64,000 bases of DNA from an uncultured Nitrospira sp. (GCA_902500825.1 CABVRX010000002.1:86453-150452); one strand, 5' to 3'. Positions 26,597 to 35,581 are shown, counted from the stretch's first letter. Numbers and translations: made by a program. The notes: generated by a model from the sequence alone, not told the origin.

Positions 26597-26980
26597 TCAC
26601 ACATCAACGAGAAGTCCGCAGATGTCGATGAATACTCTTACGTTACCCGTGGTGTCCTTGCGCGCGACCGAAAAGACGAGGTTGGACTTGGGATCCGCGT
26701 AGAGAATCGCTTCCTGACTTCCAAAAAACCTCGCGGGAAACTCGGGTTCGTCTATCTCAGAAAGGCCGGTGAGGGCAATGGGATAGATGCCGACTTTCGA
26801 TCGTGTCGTCACATGAACTGCGTAGAAGAGGGGTTGATTCAGGTGCCCAAACCCATTGACCCCGAGAAATTTAACATCGAATCGTTTCCTGCCGGGAACG
26901 GTATAGACAACGACATCCTTGCTGCTTTCTCCGACATTCAGATTTACCACGGTTCCCGTTTGAAATGGTTTTTGAGCCAT
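26597..26980 (-). CDS. Hypothetical protein, beta-rich
   Basis: A 127-residue protein that I do not recognise. It starts MAQKPFQTGTVVNLNVG, with AAGGAGG eight bases before the ATG (the longer frame to 27031 lacks such a site). It has alternating hydrophobic residues typical of beta-strands (KDVVVYTVPG, RFDVKFLGVNGF, LFYAVHVTTRSKVGIYPIAL) and no signal peptide, membrane segment or cysteine cluster; one Cys lies near the end. Probably a small soluble beta-sandwich. No operon partner is evident. Confidence 0.65.
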   Translation of the reverse strand: MAQKPFQTGTVVNLNVGESSKDVVVYTVPGRKRFDVKFLGVNGFGHLNQPLFYAVHVTTRSKVGIYPIALTGLSEIDEPEFPARFFGSQEAILYADPKSNLVFSVARKDTTGNVRVFIDICGLLVDV

Positions 26981-27156
26981 CTGAGGCGCCTCCTTATTAC
27001 AATCAAGAAACAAAGAAGGGAACAGTTCCACCCGTCACAATGATGGGAATTCTCAACAGATGCTGAGGGTATGGTGGAAGCGTGAGAGAGTCAAGTAAAG
27101 GGACGCAAGGCACCGGGGAGGGGAGTCGCTCATTGCAGAACCTCACGCCGGGTTGG

Positions 27157-28182
27157 CTACTTGTACGCTATTGCGGCGCTCGACGGCCCTGCCAGGTGAA
27201 TGGTCTCGAATCGGGTGAAACCGACCTCCTCACACCACCGGCGGAAGTCGGCGCCGGAATAATCGAACGCATCGCCGAATTCAATGAGCATGTTGAGCGA
27301 CATCAGCAGCCCCTGCACGTTCTCGCGACGGGCATCATCAATCAGCGTTTCGATGGCCACCAGCGCGCCGCCAGGCGGCAATGCATCGTACGCTGATCGG
27401 ATCAGGTGCAGCTTTTTCTCCAGATTCCAATCATGCAGGATCATGCCCATCGTGATGAGGTCGGCCTTCGGCAGCCGGTCCTTGAAGAAGTCGCCGACTG
27501 CCGTGCTCACGCGGCTTTCCAAACCGGCGTCGGCGATGTGTTTCTTCGCGATCGGTTCGACAACCGGCAGGTCGAAGCTGGTGCATGTGAGATGGGGGTG
27601 CCGTTTCGCGACTTCAATGCTGAGCAGCCCGGTTGCGCCGCCGACGTCGCAGAGAGTTGTGAATTTTGAGAAGTCGAACTTCTCGGCGAACGTCTCGAAG
27701 TTGATGCGCGAGGCACCGGTCATCGCGCCCATGAATTGTTCCAGCCTGGGCAGGTCTGAATAGAGCTCCTCAAACATTCCCTTCTGTCCGTGCGCGACCT
27801 CGTTCTGCGGTCGGCCTGTCCGCAACGCTTCGGGTAGATCGTTCCAAAATTTGAACAGCCGCGCGTTAAGCATGACCAGAAGACCCCCGATGTACCGCGG
27901 GCTCGCTGCATCGAGGAATATGGCGCCCTCTGGTGTGTTGAAATACTTGGCCTGGGAGCCGTCACCGTCGCGATTGAGAAACTTCATCGCCACGAGGGCA
28001 TCAAAAAAGTCAGGATTCGCGCGTGGGTGGAATTGTAATTCCTTGCCCAACTCAGTCCCGGTAAGACGGCGACCGGCGAGTGTGGTGAATAGGCCGACCT
28101 CGACGGCCGTGAGCAAGACCTTGGAGCCCCAAAAACCGAAGGCGGTTTGCAAAATGGAAGAGGGGTTTGGAGGAGTGTTCAT
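27157..28182 (-). CDS. SAM-dependent O-methyltransferase, acetylserotonin/hydroxyneurosporene type
   Basis: A 341-residue class I methyltransferase of the Methyltransf_2 group. The N-terminal 100 residues form the winged-helix dimerisation domain (FGFWGSKVLLTAVEVGLFTTLAGRRLTGTELGKEL in parts). The SAM site follows: LCDVGGATGLLSIEVAKRHP (motif I), then SFDLPVVEPIAKKHI and VGDFFKDRLPKADLITMGMILHDWN with the HDW motif common to these enzymes. Substrates in the family are small phenolic or polyketide hydroxyls; none can be named. The lysine-rich gene lies 23 bases upstream on the same strand. Confidence 0.88.
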   Translation of the reverse strand: MNTPPNPSSILQTAFGFWGSKVLLTAVEVGLFTTLAGRRLTGTELGKELQFHPRANPDFFDALVAMKFLNRDGDGSQAKYFNTPEGAIFLDAASPRYIGGLLVMLNARLFKFWNDLPEALRTGRPQNEVAHGQKGMFEELYSDLPRLEQFMGAMTGASRINFETFAEKFDFSKFTTLCDVGGATGLLSIEVAKRHPHLTCTSFDLPVVEPIAKKHIADAGLESRVSTAVGDFFKDRLPKADLITMGMILHDWNLEKKLHLIRSAYDALPPGGALVAIETLIDDARRENVQGLLMSLNMLIEFGDAFDYSGADFRRWCEEVGFTRFETIHLAGPSSAAIAYK

Positions 28183-28205
28183 GCGACAGTTCGCTTCGCT
28201 TTTGC

Positions 28206-28490
28206 TTATTTCTTCTTCACCACTCGTGTAACCATCCGTTCGGCGCGGCCGATGGCCTGCCCTAGGAAGGTGCCGACGGCTTCGCCGACCTTTTTTGCCT
28301 GACGGCTGGTAGGAGAGGACTTTGCCGTCTTGATCCCTTTCTTGAGCCGACGGCTTGATGTCGATAGGGTATCAGCAACGGTTTTCTTGAGTTGACGAGC
28401 CGTTGCGTTCGCCTTGCCTCGAAGAGCCTTTCCCTTTCGCACAAGCTGCTTGCCGACAGCGGCAACTTTTTTAGCAGGTGTCTTTTTCAT
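28206..28490 (-). CDS. Lysine/alanine-rich histone H1-like small protein
   Basis: A 94-residue very basic protein starting MKKTPAKKVAAVGKQLVRKG, with AGGAGG seven bases before the ATG. The N-terminal two thirds is rich in Lys, Arg, Ala, Thr and Ser in H1-tail style; the C-terminal part (VGEAVGTFLGQAIGRAERMV) could form one amphipathic helix. Probably DNA- or RNA-binding, by composition only. It precedes the methyltransferase gene by 23 bases and may share its transcript. Confidence 0.7.
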   Translation of the reverse strand: MKKTPAKKVAAVGKQLVRKGKALRGKANATARQLKKTVADTLSTSSRRLKKGIKTAKSSPTSRQAKKVGEAVGTFLGQAIGRAERMVTRVVKKK

Positions 28491-28819
28491 ATGGCCTCCT
28501 GGGTTTGTGATTATCTCAGAGGTCCGCAACATACCAAGGCTGTACGAGATGGGCAAGATCTTCCCGTTACTTCTTACAATTTCAGAATTCAATAGAGTGT
28601 TTATACGTCAGATTATCTCGATCAGATGATGTACAAGACCTGAGAAGCAGATCCGCTATTGGTTCTTGTCCTGGGCGCTTCGTCGTACACCGAAAGAGGT
28701 CAAAGTGATGGGTCGGCTCATGGAAGAACTGAAAGTAGTCGGTCGGACAGTCCGTAAGCTCTCTTAGAAGCTACGGTAGAAGGATGGTCCACGTGGATCT
28801 TGCGTCCCGCAAACTAAAG
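28491..28819. other. Intergenic stretch, no supported gene
   Basis: About 330 bases between the lysine-rich gene and the membrane protein gene. A short plus-strand open frame (about 28627-28768, ending MEELKVVGRTVRKLS) has no start signal and no recognisable product; it may be a gene remnant. No terminator was seen. Confidence 0.4.
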
Positions 28820-29605
28820 TTATTGAGAATCCGTCTTGTGAGTGAGTTCTGTCTGTGAAGCTTCGGCAGCGTTCTCACGCGCCGGTGTAAGTCGTGACAA
28901 GAACGCATCAACCAAGTCTGATAGCAGTCGAAATACTCTTTCCGAAAACATGCCCGCCAGCAGGCCATACAGAGAGGCAGTTGCCGGATTCGCTATTTTG
29001 CTTACATCCCCCACGTTGAGGGGGATAGAGCCTCCATCAACCGCGAGGTAGCACACGATGCCTCCACCCATCGCGCGAAGAACTGTCCTGAGCGGACTTT
29101 CTGTTCGAGTCTGCCTCAGCGATAGCGTGATCAGCGCACCACCAATCGATGCAGTAACGATTAGTAATGCCAGAATCTGACCACTACCGGCAGTGGCAGA
29201 CAGTTCCTTTAGGAAAAATCTAGCAGCCCCCTGGATAATTCGGTCCGTGACCGACGTCTCAGGGGGCTCGGGACAAGTAATGCCATCTTTCCTTAACTTG
29301 ACTAACTGGCATTGAATTTCACGGAGCGTAAGTGTGCCTCCTGCTTGGTCCACCGCACCAGAGACAACGAGGGCGACAACGCTTTGACGCAACCCGCGAA
29401 GTTTTTTGAGCTCGTTAAGGTGACCCTCCTCGTCTCGTAGGCCTTCAACACCAAGACGTGCCTCTTCTGCAAGCAAGACACGGAGTGTTTCATCTCGCCC
29501 ATTGAGCTCCTCAATCGCAAAGATGCCAATCAAAGCTATGTACGTAACGAGACCCAGTGAGAGCCACCAATGCCAAGACTCGCCGTCTGAGAGGTGTTGG
29601 TCCAT
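28820..29605 (-). CDS. Hypothetical membrane protein (third gene of the MACPF-like cassette)
   Basis: A 261-residue membrane protein that I do not recognise. Membrane segments are visible at about 13-32 (WWLSLGLVTYIALIGIFAIE), in the middle (ILALLIVTASIGGALITLSL), and then weaker ones (AMGGGIVCYLAVDGGSIPL, ATASLYGLLAGMFSERVF). A charged, probably helical stretch (about 35-75) follows the first segment. The start has only a weak ribosome site. It lies 39 bases after the 183-residue gene and is read in the same direction, so the three genes 31552-28820 look like one transcript. A role in anchoring or protecting against the MACPF-like protein is possible but speculative. Confidence 0.75.
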   Translation of the reverse strand: MDQHLSDGESWHWWLSLGLVTYIALIGIFAIEELNGRDETLRVLLAEEARLGVEGLRDEEGHLNELKKLRGLRQSVVALVVSGAVDQAGGTLTLREIQCQLVKLRKDGITCPEPPETSVTDRIIQGAARFFLKELSATAGSGQILALLIVTASIGGALITLSLRQTRTESPLRTVLRAMGGGIVCYLAVDGGSIPLNVGDVSKIANPATASLYGLLAGMFSERVFRLLSDLVDAFLSRLTPARENAAEASQTELTHKTDSQ

Positions 29606-29644
29606 CTGGTTGTTCTTGAAGCTTGCAGGTCCAACGCCCTAACG

Positions 29645-30196
29645 CTATAACGTTCCCCCAACTGAGAACTCGCCTCCTGTGAGAAAAAGGGAGACTTCTG
29701 CACCGGTGCCTATACCTGGTACATCCAATACCACAACTCCAGACCCTCCATTGAGAAACTGCTCGCTTCCATTGAATATAGTTGAAGCTATGTCACGGAG
29801 TTTAGCGATCCCCTCTGGTTTTAAACTTCCAATGAAGTCTTTTCGTAAGAATGATTTGCTGCTTTCGTCCAAAAATTCCGCTAACTTTAGTTCAAACCCC
29901 ACAGATGTCAGGTTTGCTTTAAATTCTGGAACTGCAATATTTAACCCCCAGTCGGTTAATGTTGTCCCGTTAAGTTCCCACAATGTATTCGCGTTCAAGA
30001 CAAAAAATAGAGAGACTCCGATCGATCCTCCCAGGCCAATGCCTAATCGTATTCCTGTGACATTCACCTCGTGCCATGCGGACTCCCAACTGTTGAGCCT
30101 GGTCGCTACACCTTCAAACGTTTCAGCTCCAATGACAGCCATTCCCCCCACTTTTGCCCCTGCACCCACCCATGTTCTCTCCGGTAATAGTTCCAT
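29645..30196 (-). CDS. Hypothetical glycine-rich protein (second gene of the MACPF-like cassette)
   Basis: A 183-residue protein of unknown family. It is rich in glycine and in beta-forming residues, with a hydrophobic core GIRLGIGLGGSIGVSLFFVLN (about 48-68) that could be a membrane hairpin or a buried sheet. The second half is more polar and helical (KLRDIASTIFNGSEQF) and ends in another glycine-rich strand pair (GIGTGAEVSLFLTGGEFSVGG). There is no signal peptide. GAGGC precedes the ATG. It sits 24 bases after the MACPF-like gene. The DNA is AT-richer than the backbone. Confidence 0.72.
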   Translation of the reverse strand: MELLPERTWVGAGAKVGGMAVIGAETFEGVATRLNSWESAWHEVNVTGIRLGIGLGGSIGVSLFFVLNANTLWELNGTTLTDWGLNIAVPEFKANLTSVGFELKLAEFLDESSKSFLRKDFIGSLKPEGIAKLRDIASTIFNGSEQFLNGGSGVVVLDVPGIGTGAEVSLFLTGGEFSVGGTL

Positions 30197-30220
30197 GATT
30201 GCCTCACAATATAAATTTCA

Positions 30221-31552
30221 CTATCTCGGGATTATTGGGCTAGGAATACGATTACCCCTACGCGCTTCATCCAAGGTTTGCTCAAGCGCACTCCGTTGCT
30301 CCCTTGTTAATTGAACATGCGCCCCAAGTTTCACTTTCTTGCCCGGAGTCGGATCTTGTCGTGTGACTTTCCAGCGCTGAACGTCAATAGGATTCAAACT
30401 AAATGATAGGTGTTCTGTGGCTCTCTCACGAATGTCCTGCTCAGAAGTGAGGCCAATGAAATCGGGAATTTCAATCTGTGGACCGGTGTGCAGAGGTAGT
30501 TCAGGTACCACTGTAAGTGCATAATCTTGTAGTCCTATCTTGTCACGTCCATACTTTTCTGGGGCCATGGCTTCCTTTGGATTGTCCAAGGCAAAGGAGG
30601 CTGTTTTTGCGATGACATCCAAATCGCGAGACAATAGCTCTTGAAGCTTTCGCAAATCGGCCGGACTCTGCGTCAGTTGGAACTCTTTGCTGTGAAGCGG
30701 ATCGAGAATGTAGTCGATGATATTAAGCTTATCAATTGTTGTAGAACGTAGCTTTGCGCAACGATACAGGATGTCTCTCTGATGCTCTAAATCGATTGCA
30801 TTGGGCGGCTCTGGTCCATTAACAATGCTGTACGGACTCAATGCGACTTGATATGGCATGGGCTGGTCGCGAACACTTTGCGCCCACTTATCATACATTT
30901 CCAATAACTCAGCAGGAGCGGTAGGCCTCCCAGTCACACGCCCGCCTTCGTAATAGTAATTGCAATAGATGGAAGCCCTTTCTTTTCTGCATGTCTCACT
31001 CAATTCCATAGCAGCTTTACCACCGAAGGGCCCATAACTTCCGCCCATGGAAGCACCAATTGTGAGCTTCGACTCTTCACTTTGAGTATCAATTCTGATG
31101 ATTCCGAAAAATTGTCCTCCAACGTACATTCCGCGAGCGAAGCAGTCTCCGTAACGGTCACAAAAAAGTTGTCCCTTCCCTTGCGTCACGAGAGCCGCGG
31201 CCTCTTGACTTAGTGATGGTTCATCAATCTGCCAAAATCCTTGCTGCTCTGTCGCACTCAAGATGAGTAAAATAGAGGAGGATCGGGCTTTCGAATCACG
31301 GGAAAAATTGAACCGCGCATTGGCGCTAAAGAGACCACAGCCCCCAGAGGCCTCAGCAGATATACCTAGAGACGTTTCTACCTCTTCAGTAGTCGTGACT
31401 TGTTTAACGGTATATGAGCCATTTCCTGCCCCTGCCCCCTCAACTTGGGTATGCTCGCCTTTTACTCCTCTAGCCAAAGGATTGGCTTTGGCAAACGCTA
31501 CGCCCATGCCGTAATCGAACCCAGCTTTGTATGGCACCATAGTTTGATTCAT
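30221..31552 (-). CDS. MACPF-like protein with C-terminal PASTA domain
   Basis: A 443-residue protein. Residues about 45-190 resemble the membrane-attack-complex/perforin fold: a strand-rich part with GISAEASGGCGLFSANARFNFS, then LFCDRYGDCFARGMYVGGQFFG (129-150 in parts), which aligns with the MACPF signature (Y-G-T-H-F, then a Gly-Gly seven residues later) except that T-H is D-C. The YGD variant is one I associate with bacterial and fungal relatives. The middle (200-355) is unrecognised. Residues 360-416 form a PASTA domain (IPDFIGLTSE, WKVTRQDPTPGKKVKLGAHV). There is no signal peptide or membrane helix. AGGAGGT lies before the ATG. Assignment to MACPF is an inference from the motif; the PASTA call is firmer. 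It is the lead gene of a three-gene, AT-richer cassette. Confidence 0.7.
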   Translation of the reverse strand: MNQTMVPYKAGFDYGMGVAFAKANPLARGVKGEHTQVEGAGAGNGSYTVKQVTTTEEVETSLGISAEASGGCGLFSANARFNFSRDSKARSSSILLILSATEQQGFWQIDEPSLSQEAAALVTQGKGQLFCDRYGDCFARGMYVGGQFFGIIRIDTQSEESKLTIGASMGGSYGPFGGKAAMELSETCRKERASIYCNYYYEGGRVTGRPTAPAELLEMYDKWAQSVRDQPMPYQVALSPYSIVNGPEPPNAIDLEHQRDILYRCAKLRSTTIDKLNIIDYILDPLHSKEFQLTQSPADLRKLQELLSRDLDVIAKTASFALDNPKEAMAPEKYGRDKIGLQDYALTVVPELPLHTGPQIEIPDFIGLTSEQDIRERATEHLSFSLNPIDVQRWKVTRQDPTPGKKVKLGAHVQLTREQRSALEQTLDEARRGNRIPSPIIPR

Positions 31553-31734
31553 CGGGTCTTACCTCCTAGCTACTTGTTGAGGAACTCGGTCGCATTCCTT
31601 GTTTGGGGCTGAAACGGTATTGCATGGCGGGGGGACTCTATTCTGAATCCAGTTACAGATCTGTTACCGATGAGAGGTTTTGGGTCGCGAGAGAGGGATT
31701 TTACTGAGAGGTGTTTGGTAATTATGTGAACGAT

Positions 31735-34700
31735 CTAAGTTGTCGTGATGTCGTGGTAGAGAGAGACGGTTTCCGGAGTCGGAGAGATGCCGAGTTTGGT
31801 GTTAAGAGCCTGGCTGAATCGTTGATACACGCCGATGGCCTCGGATCGACGGCCTAACCGCACGTAGGTCATCATTACGCGCCGGCACATCACTTCCGCC
31901 ACTGGCTCCACCTCAAGGGCCCGCAGATACTTCTGCGCTGCTTCACTCGCTAAGCCCTGCTCCTCCAGGAGAGCACCTAGCCGTTCGGTGAGGTCGAGGA
32001 ACTGCGCGCGAAATTGTTCCCGAACCGGCAAGATCCAGGGAGCAGTCTCACCTTGCAAAAAATGTCCGCGATACAGGGCGATCGCTCGCTCAAGGGCTAC
32101 TGCGTCTGTGCGATCAACGTCCTGAGCCATGCGATCAAAGGCAAGGTGATCTAGCGATACCAGCGACGGATCAAGCGAGACATGCCGATCGGAGAGCTGC
32201 ACGGCCTCGTCATGGCGTAAGAGCTTTCGGAGCCGGTGCAGCGTGGTTCGAAAGGCCTGATCGGCGGCTTCGCCATCCGCGTCCGGCCATAAGGCTTCCT
32301 CGATGAGATCTTGCTGGGCTCCTTGCTCTCCTGCCGCGCAGATGTATTTCAAGAGTTCGAGGGGCTTGCGTTGAGTTTTCCCTGAATAGGCAAGCAGGAC
32401 GTCATCAATCGATACCTCGAAGCGCCCCAAGGTTGCAATCTTCACCGGATACGGCCAGTGTTTCAGTGCAGGAGATGGTGCGCACAGACCGCGACGCTGA
32501 ATGACGCTGCGCACATACTCGACCTCGATGTTGGTCTCCAGCGCATGGGCCAATAGTTGCGCCATCACCTTAGGCCTCCACCAATACTCTAGGACTAGAT
32601 AGTCAATCAGCCGGGCGATGCGTAACCCTTCTCGTAGCGACTCATTTCCTCGTTCAACTTCTCTTTCTCGGAAGAATATTTGCGCCAGTGTTAAGAGACA
32701 GTGAACTTCCATAGTACTGCTGCGCATTGTTCGGGCGTATTCCAGCGCCGCATTCAGCTGCTCACGTGCTTTTGCGAGCTCTCCCAACTCCACTAACACC
32801 TTTGCCAGTCCAACACGACAATTCCCAGTGATGAACGGTATGCAGAGGGGAGCTGTGGTGTTGAGTGCGGAAGTCGCATGGTGCAATGCGGCGGACAGGT
32901 CATTTCTTAGAAGGGAAACACCGGCTTGGTAAAAACTGCATTGTCCTTGTCCAAGTCGTTGATGGGGTTGAATTATCGTCGCGAGTAGGTGGGCGAGCCT
33001 TTCTCCCTCTTTGTCATCACCCGCCGCCAACGCATTGTAGGCTAATATGCCAAAGATCATGGGTTTGAAGACGAGAATTCCGAATTCTTCCGCGATCGCT
33101 AAAGCCTGGGCGAGTCTCTCGTTTGCCTGATTGTGGCTTCTCACATTCCATGCGTAGTTTGCCTCCATGACATTCAAATGTAGCCGTATTACAGGCGGAA
33201 CCAGTGTGCTTTCCATGTGTGAGCTCAGCTGATCGAGCATCTGACGGACGCGTCGGAAATCACCCCTCCAGAGCGGAAGGTTGACAAACGTGGCAACTAT
33301 GCCGCAACGACTGGCTGGACCTTCCAACTTGCACAGGACTTGATCTACGGATTCTTCCAGTTCGACCAGAAGAGGATGATGGGGTGAAGCATAGATAAGT
33401 CCTTGCAAGTTGGTCAGCACCCTCGCTTCAATGAGTGGAGAAGGGAATCCATTATTCAGGTTCAGGAGCTGTTGGAGCCGATCTCCCCACGTGATAGCCG
33501 GTGCCATGTCATCCGCACCGCAAATATAGGACTCAATCATTCCGCTGCAGGAGAGAAACTGGCCCGGAGTATCTTGCTGGGATTGGAATTGATAATACGC
33601 TCTCTCCAGGTCCGTTCGCGCGGCAATCGGGTTTAATATCAGCTGGCCGATGCCTGACCAATAGAGTGACCAGGGCTGCTTCTCGCGTTCGGCGTCTGGA
33701 AGCAGCCCTATGTATCTCAGTACCGTTTGATGGCGACCTTGGGTGAACAACTGCTCGGCAATTTTACAGATCAATTGGCCCAGCTCGCCCCATGATTGTG
33801 TTTCCGCGTAGAGCTCGATCGCTGTATCCTGCTGCCCGTACTTTTCAGCCACTTGTGCCGCTGTGCATTTGAAGCTACGCAGTTTCCCCCTCTCGAAATG
33901 GGTGAGAAATTGATTGAGTAGAAACTCCCGAAACAGATCGTGGTATTGATAGCGCACCTGCGCATCGGTACGCCGATCCACAAACAGACCCTGTTGGTAC
34001 AGATCGCGAACGATCGGCGCTGCACCTGCATGTTCGGTGATCTCTTCAGCAATTGTTCCCGTCATCCATGGAAGAAGGGCGGTGCGCATCAACACTTCTC
34101 TTGTGGGAGCATCCATGCGCATGAACACTTGTTCTGCGAAGTAGTGAAAGACCTCAGTCTTTGTTTCGGACGGAGCGGCTGTGTTCCAAGTCTCATTTGC
34201 CTTCATCCGCTCTAATAGCAGTACGGTGCCGGCTACCCAGCCATTGGCTTTGGCATGAAGAGATCGGACAGTTTCTTCATCCATGTCTGACACGGTCCCT
34301 GCCAACGAGGCCGTTTCTCCGAGAGTCAGCCGCAGATCTTCCCACCGAATGTGTCCCACCCCGTTATGCACTAGTTCTCTTGTAAAAGGCTCAGGGGCAT
34401 CTTCACGGCTGATGACAATGAGTGTCGCTCCGTGAGGAGACTCGGCCAGCGCGATAGGAAGCATCTTGTGGAGGAGGGCTTCAATCGGCAGCTTTTGATA
34501 ATTGTCAAGAACCAATACGGCCGGCAAAGGAATCTTCGACCACAGCTCGCGCATGAACCGTCTCGTGAATCCCTGCACATCGGCCATGAATTCAGGAGTC
34601 AAGGCAGGTAAGCGAAGTTTCTTCCGACCCGCCGCAGCTTGTGCACTCTGCGCGAGGTAATGAAAGAATGTCGCGAGATCGGCGTCACCGGGATCGACGT

Positions 34701-34902
34701 GGTACCACAGCGTGCGCGGCTTCTGTTCTACGAGATAACTTGCGATGAGAGAGGTCTTGCCCGCTCCAGGAGGACCGGCGACCCAGATCAGCGGGTGGCG
34801 ACGACACTCTTCTGTGAGCCGTGTAAATAGGCGCTCACGGCGCGTGACGGCATAGAGTCGGGGAAGAGTGAGTTTGGCTAATGTCGCAACCCGGCTTGGC
34901 AT
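31735..34902 (-). CDS. STAND ATPase transcriptional regulator with BTAD output (MalT/SARP-like)
   Basis: A 1055-residue regulator. Residues 20-330 form a MalT-like STAND NTPase with Walker A GPPGAGKTS (43-51), Walker B VLVLDNYQ and the YQYHDLFREFL segment. About 340-800 is a long array of TPR-like helices. The C-terminus holds an OmpR-type winged helix (about 818-900: LGRFEVSIDD, PLELLKYICA, LIEEALWPDADGEAADQAFR) and a BTAD helical domain (about 905-1050), the output pair of SARP regulators. Such proteins are inactive until a ligand lets the NTPase oligomerise. It lies 182 bases upstream of the MACPF-like gene on the same strand, so control of that cassette is likely but unproven. Confidence 0.9.
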   Translation of the reverse strand: MPSRVATLAKLTLPRLYAVTRRERLFTRLTEECRRHPLIWVAGPPGAGKTSLIASYLVEQKPRTLWYHVDPGDADLATFFHYLAQSAQAAAGRKKLRLPALTPEFMADVQGFTRRFMRELWSKIPLPAVLVLDNYQKLPIEALLHKMLPIALAESPHGATLIVISREDAPEPFTRELVHNGVGHIRWEDLRLTLGETASLAGTVSDMDEETVRSLHAKANGWVAGTVLLLERMKANETWNTAAPSETKTEVFHYFAEQVFMRMDAPTREVLMRTALLPWMTGTIAEEITEHAGAAPIVRDLYQQGLFVDRRTDAQVRYQYHDLFREFLLNQFLTHFERGKLRSFKCTAAQVAEKYGQQDTAIELYAETQSWGELGQLICKIAEQLFTQGRHQTVLRYIGLLPDAEREKQPWSLYWSGIGQLILNPIAARTDLERAYYQFQSQQDTPGQFLSCSGMIESYICGADDMAPAITWGDRLQQLLNLNNGFPSPLIEARVLTNLQGLIYASPHHPLLVELEESVDQVLCKLEGPASRCGIVATFVNLPLWRGDFRRVRQMLDQLSSHMESTLVPPVIRLHLNVMEANYAWNVRSHNQANERLAQALAIAEEFGILVFKPMIFGILAYNALAAGDDKEGERLAHLLATIIQPHQRLGQGQCSFYQAGVSLLRNDLSAALHHATSALNTTAPLCIPFITGNCRVGLAKVLVELGELAKAREQLNAALEYARTMRSSTMEVHCLLTLAQIFFREREVERGNESLREGLRIARLIDYLVLEYWWRPKVMAQLLAHALETNIEVEYVRSVIQRRGLCAPSPALKHWPYPVKIATLGRFEVSIDDVLLAYSGKTQRKPLELLKYICAAGEQGAQQDLIEEALWPDADGEAADQAFRTTLHRLRKLLRHDEAVQLSDRHVSLDPSLVSLDHLAFDRMAQDVDRTDAVALERAIALYRGHFLQGETAPWILPVREQFRAQFLDLTERLGALLEEQGLASEAAQKYLRALEVEPVAEVMCRRVMMTYVRLGRRSEAIGVYQRFSQALNTKLGISPTPETVSLYHDITTT

Positions 34903-34973
34903 CCGTAGTTATGGCGAAGTGTTATTTCAGAGTGTTGGTTTTAAGCAGAAACTATCGTCTTGGTTAACTAGAA

Positions 34974-35129
34974 CCTATCTCAAAATCAAAAAACGACATT
35001 CCGAATAAGCACAGGCGCCTGAAGTTGAGAGGGCAGCACACGCATTTTCGGCCAAATGTGAGAGCTCTCGCTCTGTATGGCTAGATCGGGAAAACTCGAT
35101 CTCCTTCGAAATCGATTTTGAGATAGATT
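34974..35129. mobile_element. MITE-like element (156 bp) flanked by CTAG
   Basis: Terminal inverted repeats AACCTATCTCAAAATC (34974-34989) and GATTTTGAGATAGATT (35114-35129) pair at 15 of 16 positions. CTAG lies directly outside both ends (34970-34973 and 35130-35133), as a target duplication would. The inside has no open frame of note. The ends match the right end of the decayed IS5-type element at 42216-42849. Confidence 0.65.
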
Positions 35130-35277
35130 CTAGTACTTACCTCAGAGCCAGCGACGCAAAACCGATACCTTGAAAATGAGTGAACGGAGCAGGCTCAACG
35201 GTTTAGGGGAGCTTATGTTCTGCGACGTTAATGAATAAATTGGTGAGGTGTTGCATCATTGTACGGCTAATAAATGT

Positions 35278-35326
35278 GACTCTTGTATCCAATCCGATTC
35301 AGTGAATCGGATTGGATACAAGAGTC
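35278..35326. repeat. Perfect 49-bp palindrome
   Basis: A 24-base arm (35278-35301, beginning gactcttgta) is followed by one G and then its exact reverse complement (35303-35326). A weak T-run (tatttttat) follows. It lies between the BTAD regulator and ispH, whose start is 250 bases away. Confidence 0.85.
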
Positions 35327-35493
35327 TTCTGTATTTTTATCTAGTCGTGAGATTCGCTATTAGATCATTACGACGTCGACGATCTGGGAAAGAAAGGTTG
35401 CGATCTTAAAATTGCCAGGTGGGATGAGCACACATACAAACGGATCAGAGGGAGGGTGGATCATCAACATGATTATGCTGTCAGGCAATTCTG

Positions 35494-35523
35494 TTGACGG
35501 AACCTGCTGATCTGACGTATCGT
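35494..35523 (+). promoter_or_regulatory. Possible promoter for ispH
   Basis: TTGACG (35494-35499), 18 bases, TATCGT (35518-35523), about 60 bases before the ispH ATG. The -35 is good and the -10 moderate. Confidence 0.4.
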
Positions 35524-35581
35524 GAACCCTCATATTAGCAGCACGACCTGGTAGAGCCTTACCGAAGGAGCTACGACGACT

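Noticed and set aside
28627-28768. Short plus-strand frame ending MEELKVVGRTVRKLS
   Set aside because: Protein-like, but without a start codon context or known family; treated as a possible remnant only.
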